64,000 bases of DNA from CAIVVT01 sp052145115 (lineage in GTDB: Bacteria; Acidobacteriota; Terriglobia; Bryobacterales; Bryobacteraceae), in the NCBI GenBank assembly GCA_052145115.1, contig JBKQPG010000039.1, positions 1 to 64,000 on the forward strand. The letters are read 5' to 3'. Below, one piece after another: positions 59,195 to 64,000 of the stretch. The position numbers and the translations under genes are program-made. The notes below the pieces were generated by a model. The model saw only the letters and a list, made by a program, of their open reading frames with translations, was not told where the DNA came from and did not search any database. Numbering within the stretch: the first letter of the stretch is position 1; every line of letters starts with the position of its first letter.

Positions 59195-60496
59195 ATGAAA
59201 CCTGACCAGCGGTCCGGGCATGTTCACCCCGCCGCCTGGGTGCCGACGCTGTATTTCGCCGAAGGCATCCCCTTTTTTGCCATTTCATTGATCGCCGGGA
59301 TTCTGTATAAGCGGCTCGGGATGCCGAACGACGCGATCGCCTTGTATACGAGCTGGTTACTGCTTCCGTGGTCCCTGAAACCCTTCTGGAGCCCGCTGCT
59401 GGAGATGTTCAAGACGAAGAAGTTCTTCGTCGTGTCGTTCGAATTCATCGTCGGTTTGAGCCTGGCGCTGATCGCCCTGTGCCTGCCGCTGCCCAACTAC
59501 TTCCGGTACACGCTGGCGCTGTTCGTGTTGGTGGCATTCTGCTCTTCGACGCACGACATTGCGGCCGACGGGCTGTACATCGCGAGCCTTACGGACAAGG
59601 AGCAGGCGGCCTACGCGGGCTGGCAGGGCGGCTTCTTCAATGTGGCGCGGTTCTTCTCGCAGGGCGCCCTGGTGATCCTGGCGGGCTACCTGGAGACGAG
59701 AACCGACGTGCGCCATGCGTGGATGGCGATCTTCGCGGCCATGGGGTTGATCCTGGTGGGACTGAGTCTGTACCACGCCAGAATGTTGCCGACCGGGGGA
59801 TCCGAGCGGCGCTCGGAGTCGCTGCGCGAGATGGCCGTCACGTTCAGGGATGTGATCGTCAGCTTCTTCAGGAAGCCCAACATCTGGTGGCTGATGGCCT
59901 TTATCCTGCTCTACCGCGCGGGCGAGGGGCAGGTGGTGCGAATCGGGCCGCTATTCCTGGTCGACAATCGGGCCGCCGGCGGGCTGGGACTCACCACGGA
60001 ACAGTTCGGGACCATCTACGGCACCTTTGGCACGGTCGCCTTCATCGCGGGCAGCGTCGGCGGCGGGTACTTCACCTCCTGGCTCGGGCTGCGCCGCGCG
60101 CTGCTGCCGTTGATTGTCGTGATGAACCTGCCGAACCTGGCTTACGTATACCTGAGCACGGCCCTGCCGGCCAACGTCGCACTGGTTACGACGGCGCTGA
60201 GCGCCGAGATGTTCGGCTACGGTTTCGGATTTGTGGGCGTGATCCTGCTAATGATGCAGGAGATCGCACCGGGGAAATACCAGACGGCGCACTATGCGTT
60301 CGCCAATTCGCTGATGAATCTGGGCCTGATGATTCCGGGCACGGTGAGCGGGAAGATCCAGATGGCGCTGGGCTACCGGAACTTTTTCATTTGGGTTCTG
60401 CTGGCGTCCTTCCCGGCCCTGATCCTGGCGCGGCTGATCCCGATCCATGCGAGAACGGCGGAACAACCGGTGGCTGAAGCTGCAGCCGCCTCGTAG
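59195..60496 (+). CDS. MFS permease, AmpG-like
   Basis: 433 residues from ATG 59195. About twelve hydrophobic segments. The opening VPTLYFAEGIPFFAISLIAGILYKRLG and the conserved CSSTHDIAADGLYIASL in helix 4-5 are characteristic of the AmpG muropeptide-permease/PAT branch of the major facilitator superfamily. Additional features are WSLKPFWSPLLEMFKTKKF and GFGFVGVILLMMQEIAPGK. AmpG imports GlcNAc-anhydroMurNAc peptides; relatives import other disaccharides. Its pairing with a GH94 phosphorylase, 57 bases downstream, suggests disaccharide import followed by phosphorolysis rather than muropeptide recycling. Confidence 0.83.
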   Translation: MKPDQRSGHVHPAAWVPTLYFAEGIPFFAISLIAGILYKRLGMPNDAIALYTSWLLLPWSLKPFWSPLLEMFKTKKFFVVSFEFIVGLSLALIALCLPLPNYFRYTLALFVLVAFCSSTHDIAADGLYIASLTDKEQAAYAGWQGGFFNVARFFSQGALVILAGYLETRTDVRHAWMAIFAAMGLILVGLSLYHARMLPTGGSERRSESLREMAVTFRDVIVSFFRKPNIWWLMAFILLYRAGEGQVVRIGPLFLVDNRAAGGLGLTTEQFGTIYGTFGTVAFIAGSVGGGYFTSWLGLRRALLPLIVVMNLPNLAYVYLSTALPANVALVTTALSAEMFGYGFGFVGVILLMMQEIAPGKYQTAHYAFANSLMNLGLMIPGTVSGKIQMALGYRNFFIWVLLASFPALILARLIPIHARTAEQPVAEAAAAS

Positions 60497-60553
60497 GAGC
60501 TATCCGCCAGAGGCTCCCGGGCGCAGCGGCGAATCATCATTGCGGAGCGAGAC

Positions 60554-62950
60554 ATGCGTTACGGTCACTTCGACAACGAGCAGCGGGAATACGTCATCGA
60601 GCGGCCAGACGTGCCGGTCTCCTGGACGAATTACCTGGGCATCAAGGACCTATGCACGGTGATCTCGCACAACGCGGGAGGTTATTCGTTTTACCAGAAC
60701 GCCGAGCATAAGCGGGTCACGCGGTTCCGCGCCAACGGCGTTCCGCTGGACCGGCCAGGGCACTATGTCTATCTGCGGGATGAGGACAGCGGCGAGTATT
60801 GGTCGGTGTCCTGGCAGCCCGTGGGCAAGGATCTCGCGAAGGCCCGCTGTGAGTGCCGGCACGGGCTGTCGTACTCCAAATTCCGCTGCGATTATCAAGG
60901 CCTCGAGGCGGAGCAGGTAGTGTTCATTCCGGCCGAAGATGACGTGGAGCTGTGGGACGTCCGGATCAGGAACAACGGTTCCACGAAGCGCAGTCTCAGT
61001 GTTTTCGGATACGTCGAATTCAGCTTCCACCACATCGAGATCGACAACCAGAATCTACAGATGAGCCTGTACGCCAGCGGGTCGAGCTACCAGGATGGGA
61101 TCATCGAATACGACTTCTACTACGAACGTTCGACCTTCCATTACTTCACCGCGAGCTTCGATCCCGATAGTTTCGACAGCGTGCGGGACAGTTTCCTGGG
61201 CAGCTATCGCACCGAGACCAATCCGATCGCGGTCGAACGGGGCCGCTGCCACGGCAGCGTGGAACTGGGCGGCAACCACTGCGGCGCTTTGCATAAGCGG
61301 CTGAGCGTCGACCCCGGCCAGGAGGTCCGCCTGGTTTTCCTGCTGGGAGTCGGCCCGCGCGCCAAGGGCAACGAGATCAGGGCCAAATACTCGAATTCGT
61401 CGAACGTGGACCGGGCGTTCGCGGATTTGAAGTCGTATTGGGACCGCAAGCTGGCGGTGTTCCAGTGCCGGACCCCCCACGAGGGGTTGAACACGATGGT
61501 CAACATCTGGACGCTGTACCAGGCCGAAACGTGTGTCGTCTGGTCGCGCTTTGCCTCGTTCATCGAGGTCGGCGGGCGCGTCGGGTTGGGCTATCGCGAC
61601 ACCTCGCAGGACGTGATGAGCGTGGTGCACACCAATCCCGGCAAGTGCCGGCAGCGGATTGTCGAATTGATGAAAGCGCAGGTCAGCATGGGCTACGGGC
61701 TGCACCTGTTCGACCCCGACTGGTTCGACCCGGAGAAGCAGAATGCGCCGCGTTTCAAATCGCCGACCATCACGCCGGCGCCCGATCGCAAGAGCGTGAT
61801 TCACGGCCTCGCGGACACGTGTTCGGACGATGTGCTGTGGCTGGTGGTCTCAGTGTGCGAGTACGTGAAGGAGACGGGCGACGTCGCGCTGCTCGACGAG
61901 GTCCTGCCCTTCGCCGACGAGGGCCAGGCGAGTGTCTACGAACACCTCAAACGCGCGCTGGATTTCTCCGCCGAACAGGTGGGGCCGACGGGCATTTGCA
62001 AGGGCCTCAGAGCGGATTGGAATGATTGTCTCAACCTGGGCGGTGGGGAAAGCGCCATGGTGTCGTTCCTGCACCACTGGGCTCTGCGCGCTTTTGTCGA
62101 GGCAGCGCTGTACCTGGGCCGCGACGAGGATGCGGCGAGGTACTCGGCGCTGGCGGACAAGGTCCGCGCGGCCTGCGAGAAAGAACTGTGGGACGGCGAG
62201 TGGTACCTGCGCGGCATCACCGCCAAAGGGCGCAAAATCGGGTCGCGCGAGAATGCCGAGGGCCAGGTCTTCATTGAGAGCAACACCTGGGCCGTCGTTT
62301 CGGATGCCGCCTCGTCCGAGCGCGCGCGCCAGTGTATGGATGCGGTCGACAGGCGCCTGTATTCCCAATATGGCATCCACCTGCTGTGGCCGGCGTTCAC
62401 GAAACCCGACGACGACATCGGCTTCGTGGGTCGGGTCTATCCGGGCGTCAAGGAGAACGCCGCCATCTTCAGCCATCCCAATCCCTGGGCGGTGATCGCC
62501 GAGTGCAAGCTGGGCCAGGGCGACCGGGCGATGAGGTTCTACGACTCTTTGTTGCCCTACAACCAGAACGACCTGATCGAGGTCCGCCAGGCCGAGCCGT
62601 ATTCCTATTGCCAGTTCGTCATGGGCCGGGATCACACCGCCTTCGGGCGCGCCCGTCATCCCTGGCTCACGGGCAGCGGCGGCTGGAACTACACTGCGGT
62701 TACGCGCTGGATTCTGGGGATCCGCCTGAGCTTTGACGGGATGATCATCGATCCCTGTATTCCCAGCGACTGGAAGCAGTTCGAGGTGACCCGGCAGTGG
62801 CGCAACGCGACTTACCACATCACCGTCTGCAACCCCAACGGCGCGCAAAAGGGCATCTGCAGTGTGAAGCTGAACGGGCGGGAGATCCAGCTGCCGATTC
62901 CGCCGCAGCCGCCCGGCTCCGTGAACAAAATTGCGGTGGAAATGATGTGA
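60554..62950 (+). CDS. GH94 disaccharide phosphorylase (chitobiose/cellobiose phosphorylase-like)
   Basis: 798 residues. The start MRYGHFDNEQREYVIERPDVP and TNYLGIKDL...SHNAGGYSFYQNA are typical of GH94. Further matches: VGLGYRDTSQDVM in the barrel, the catalytic-acid segment LRADWNDCLNLGGGES, and the late HPWLTGSGGWNYTAVTRWILGIRL phosphate-binding-region-like motif. GH94 enzymes split beta-1,4 disaccharides with phosphate to a sugar-1-phosphate and a free sugar. RADWNDCLN occurs in both chitobiose and cellobiose enzymes, so the substrate is undecided. It is cytoplasmic (no signal peptide) and follows the permease. Confidence 0.87.
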   Translation: MRYGHFDNEQREYVIERPDVPVSWTNYLGIKDLCTVISHNAGGYSFYQNAEHKRVTRFRANGVPLDRPGHYVYLRDEDSGEYWSVSWQPVGKDLAKARCECRHGLSYSKFRCDYQGLEAEQVVFIPAEDDVELWDVRIRNNGSTKRSLSVFGYVEFSFHHIEIDNQNLQMSLYASGSSYQDGIIEYDFYYERSTFHYFTASFDPDSFDSVRDSFLGSYRTETNPIAVERGRCHGSVELGGNHCGALHKRLSVDPGQEVRLVFLLGVGPRAKGNEIRAKYSNSSNVDRAFADLKSYWDRKLAVFQCRTPHEGLNTMVNIWTLYQAETCVVWSRFASFIEVGGRVGLGYRDTSQDVMSVVHTNPGKCRQRIVELMKAQVSMGYGLHLFDPDWFDPEKQNAPRFKSPTITPAPDRKSVIHGLADTCSDDVLWLVVSVCEYVKETGDVALLDEVLPFADEGQASVYEHLKRALDFSAEQVGPTGICKGLRADWNDCLNLGGGESAMVSFLHHWALRAFVEAALYLGRDEDAARYSALADKVRAACEKELWDGEWYLRGITAKGRKIGSRENAEGQVFIESNTWAVVSDAASSERARQCMDAVDRRLYSQYGIHLLWPAFTKPDDDIGFVGRVYPGVKENAAIFSHPNPWAVIAECKLGQGDRAMRFYDSLLPYNQNDLIEVRQAEPYSYCQFVMGRDHTAFGRARHPWLTGSGGWNYTAVTRWILGIRLSFDGMIIDPCIPSDWKQFEVTRQWRNATYHITVCNPNGAQKGICSVKLNGREIQLPIPPQPPGSVNKIAVEMM

Positions 62951-63045
62951 TCCGGCGCTGTGCCGGATTGGATCACTGAGGATATCGCGGCGGCAGGCAG
63001 TCGTCTACCCGCGGCGCGTCTGCGATATGTTGAACGGGAGATCAC

Positions 63046-64000
63046 ATGGCATCGCAAGGTTGGGGATCATCGCGGCGGGAGTTGCTGACGGGCGCCGCAG
63101 CGGCCATGGCTGCTTCCGGAACCGCGGCCCGGACCGCCGGCGCAGCCGAACGGTCCAACGTCGTATTGATCATTTCGGACCAGTTCCGCGCGGATTGCGT
63201 CGGCGCAATGGGCCTGAATCCCATGGGCCTGACACCGAACCTGGATGCCATGGCTGGCCGCGGCGTTATGTTCCGCTCGGCGTTCTGTGCCCAGCCGGTC
63301 TGCGCGCCGGCACGGGGCAGCATTTTCACCGGGCAATACCCCAGCCGGCACGGCGTGTGGAGGAACGGCATCGGCCTGGCCGAGAATGCCACCACGCTCG
63401 CCACGGTGCTGCGGGCGCAAGGCTATTCGGCAAACTATATCGGCAAATGGCACCTAGCGCCTGACGCGCGCGGGAACTCCGCCGGCCCGGTCCCTCCGGC
63501 CAACCGCGGCGGGTTCCTGGACCTGTGGCAGGCGGCCAACGTGCTGGAGCTGACTTCGCACGCTTACGAAGGTGATTTGTACGACGACGCCGGGAAACCG
63601 ATCCATTTCGCGGGCCAGTATCGCGTCGATTTCATGACGGAACTGGCGCAGAAGTTTCTGCGCTCGGCCAAGACGCCGTTTCTGCTGACGGTGTCGTACC
63701 TGGAAGTTCATCATCAGAACGACCGCGACACGTTTGATCCACCCAAGGAGTACGCGCAGCGCTATCCCAATCCGTTCATTCCCCACGATCTGCGGCCTTG
63801 TCCGGGATCCTGGCCCAGCCAGATCGGGGATTACTTCGCCTGCGTGGCCAGGGTGGATGACGCGGTGGGCGCGATCAGAGAAACGCTGGCAGAGACCGGA
63901 CTGGAGCGCAATACCATCCTGGTCTTCGTGAGCGATCACGGCAATCATTTCAAGACGCGCAATTCGGAATACAAGCGCAGCCCGCACGACGGATCGACTC
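63046..64000 (+). CDS. Sulfatase (arylsulfatase-type), cut by the window end
   Basis: The ATG at 63046 follows GGGAG, and the frame is open to the last base: 318 codons plus one base, no stop. RRELLTGAAAAMAASG near the N-terminus is a twin-arginine-like leader. Sulfatase motifs: VVLIISDQFRADCVG (metal-binding Asp residues), the formylglycine site CAPARG (C86 to R90, matching CxPxR), GQYPSRHGVWRNG, YIGKWHLAP and VSDHGNHFK. The conserved Cys is converted to formylglycine by a maturase; a radical SAM/SPASM protein elsewhere in this window is a formal candidate but is operonic with WD40 genes. Probably exported and acting on sulfated sugars. Confidence 0.92.
   Translation, partial: MASQGWGSSRRELLTGAAAAMAASGTAARTAGAAERSNVVLIISDQFRADCVGAMGLNPMGLTPNLDAMAGRGVMFRSAFCAQPVCAPARGSIFTGQYPSRHGVWRNGIGLAENATTLATVLRAQGYSANYIGKWHLAPDARGNSAGPVPPANRGGFLDLWQAANVLELTSHAYEGDLYDDAGKPIHFAGQYRVDFMTELAQKFLRSAKTPFLLTVSYLEVHHQNDRDTFDPPKEYAQRYPNPFIPHDLRPCPGSWPSQIGDYFACVARVDDAVGAIRETLAETGLERNTILVFVSDHGNHFKTRNSEYKRSPHDGST

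Overview
The window is high-GC and densely coded. It carries Tat-exported Gfo/Idh and enolase-superfamily enzymes, a very large TonB-dependent receptor with a carboxypeptidase-like N-terminal domain, many secreted glycosidases and a sulfatase, and a giant Ser/Thr kinase with PEGA domains. This mix is typical of soil Acidobacteriota, most likely the Bryobacterales/Solibacter lineage. That placement is inferred from gene content and protein style; no rRNA or tRNA gene was seen.

Layout. 0.2-6.2 kb: a membrane hypothetical, then a leftward operon of a radical SAM/SPASM enzyme (4429-5904) followed by two tandem WD40 proteins (3045-4427, 1428-2993). The WD40 proteins share an unusual N-terminal extension ahead of a Tat-like signal, and both end in a Cys-rich tail with two CxCVPxxY motifs. 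Decayed HigA-type antitoxin genes lie on both sides. This is the best candidate here for an undescribed modification system. 6.2-12.7 kb: recA with a good promoter, an Asp-box propeller protein, an OmpA-type outer-membrane protein with a clear terminator, and a DksA-like regulator. 12.7-20.5 kb: leftward pgeF-nuoB, a sugar-nucleotide epimerase, a TIM-barrel isomerase, a rightward secreted protein plus galactonate-dehydratase-like enzyme, a leftward Nudix hydrolase and a beta-CASP nuclease. 20.7-22.5 kb: a GH19 endolysin-like enzyme and two small envelope hypotheticals. 22.9-25.9 kb: a leftward LPS-core-like operon with two GT9 heptosyltransferases, a degenerate cytidylyltransferase-like gene and an isoprenylcysteine-methyltransferase-like membrane protein. 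26-29.9 kb: mfd and a DUF4342 protein.

30.0-39.9 kb: a leftward VgrG locus. vgrG is followed by a separate beta-helix needle-like gene, two unknown genes and a small membrane protein, all tightly packed; upstream is the 1648-residue PEGA kinase. This looks like an orphan type VI (or related contractile) tip/cargo island. 40.1-45.4 kb: Gfo/Idh oxidoreductase plus PIG-L deacetylase, selA, a tract rich in TGTCGAA repeats, a DHFR-family reductase, and elongation factor P with Asn at the loop tip.

45.6-64.0 kb: secreted hydrolases and nutrient uptake. These are a dienelactone-hydrolase-family protein, GH31, a DsbA-like thioredoxin with an extra Cys-rich domain, GH3 with a PA14-like insert, a membrane-anchored regulator-like protein divergent from the TonB receptor, a TPR lipoprotein-like/secreted protein, an AmpG-like MFS permease followed by a GH94 phosphorylase, and a sulfatase cut by the window end. 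The sugar enzymes, receptor and permease suggest a saprotroph that imports oligosaccharides and cleaves some by phosphorolysis.
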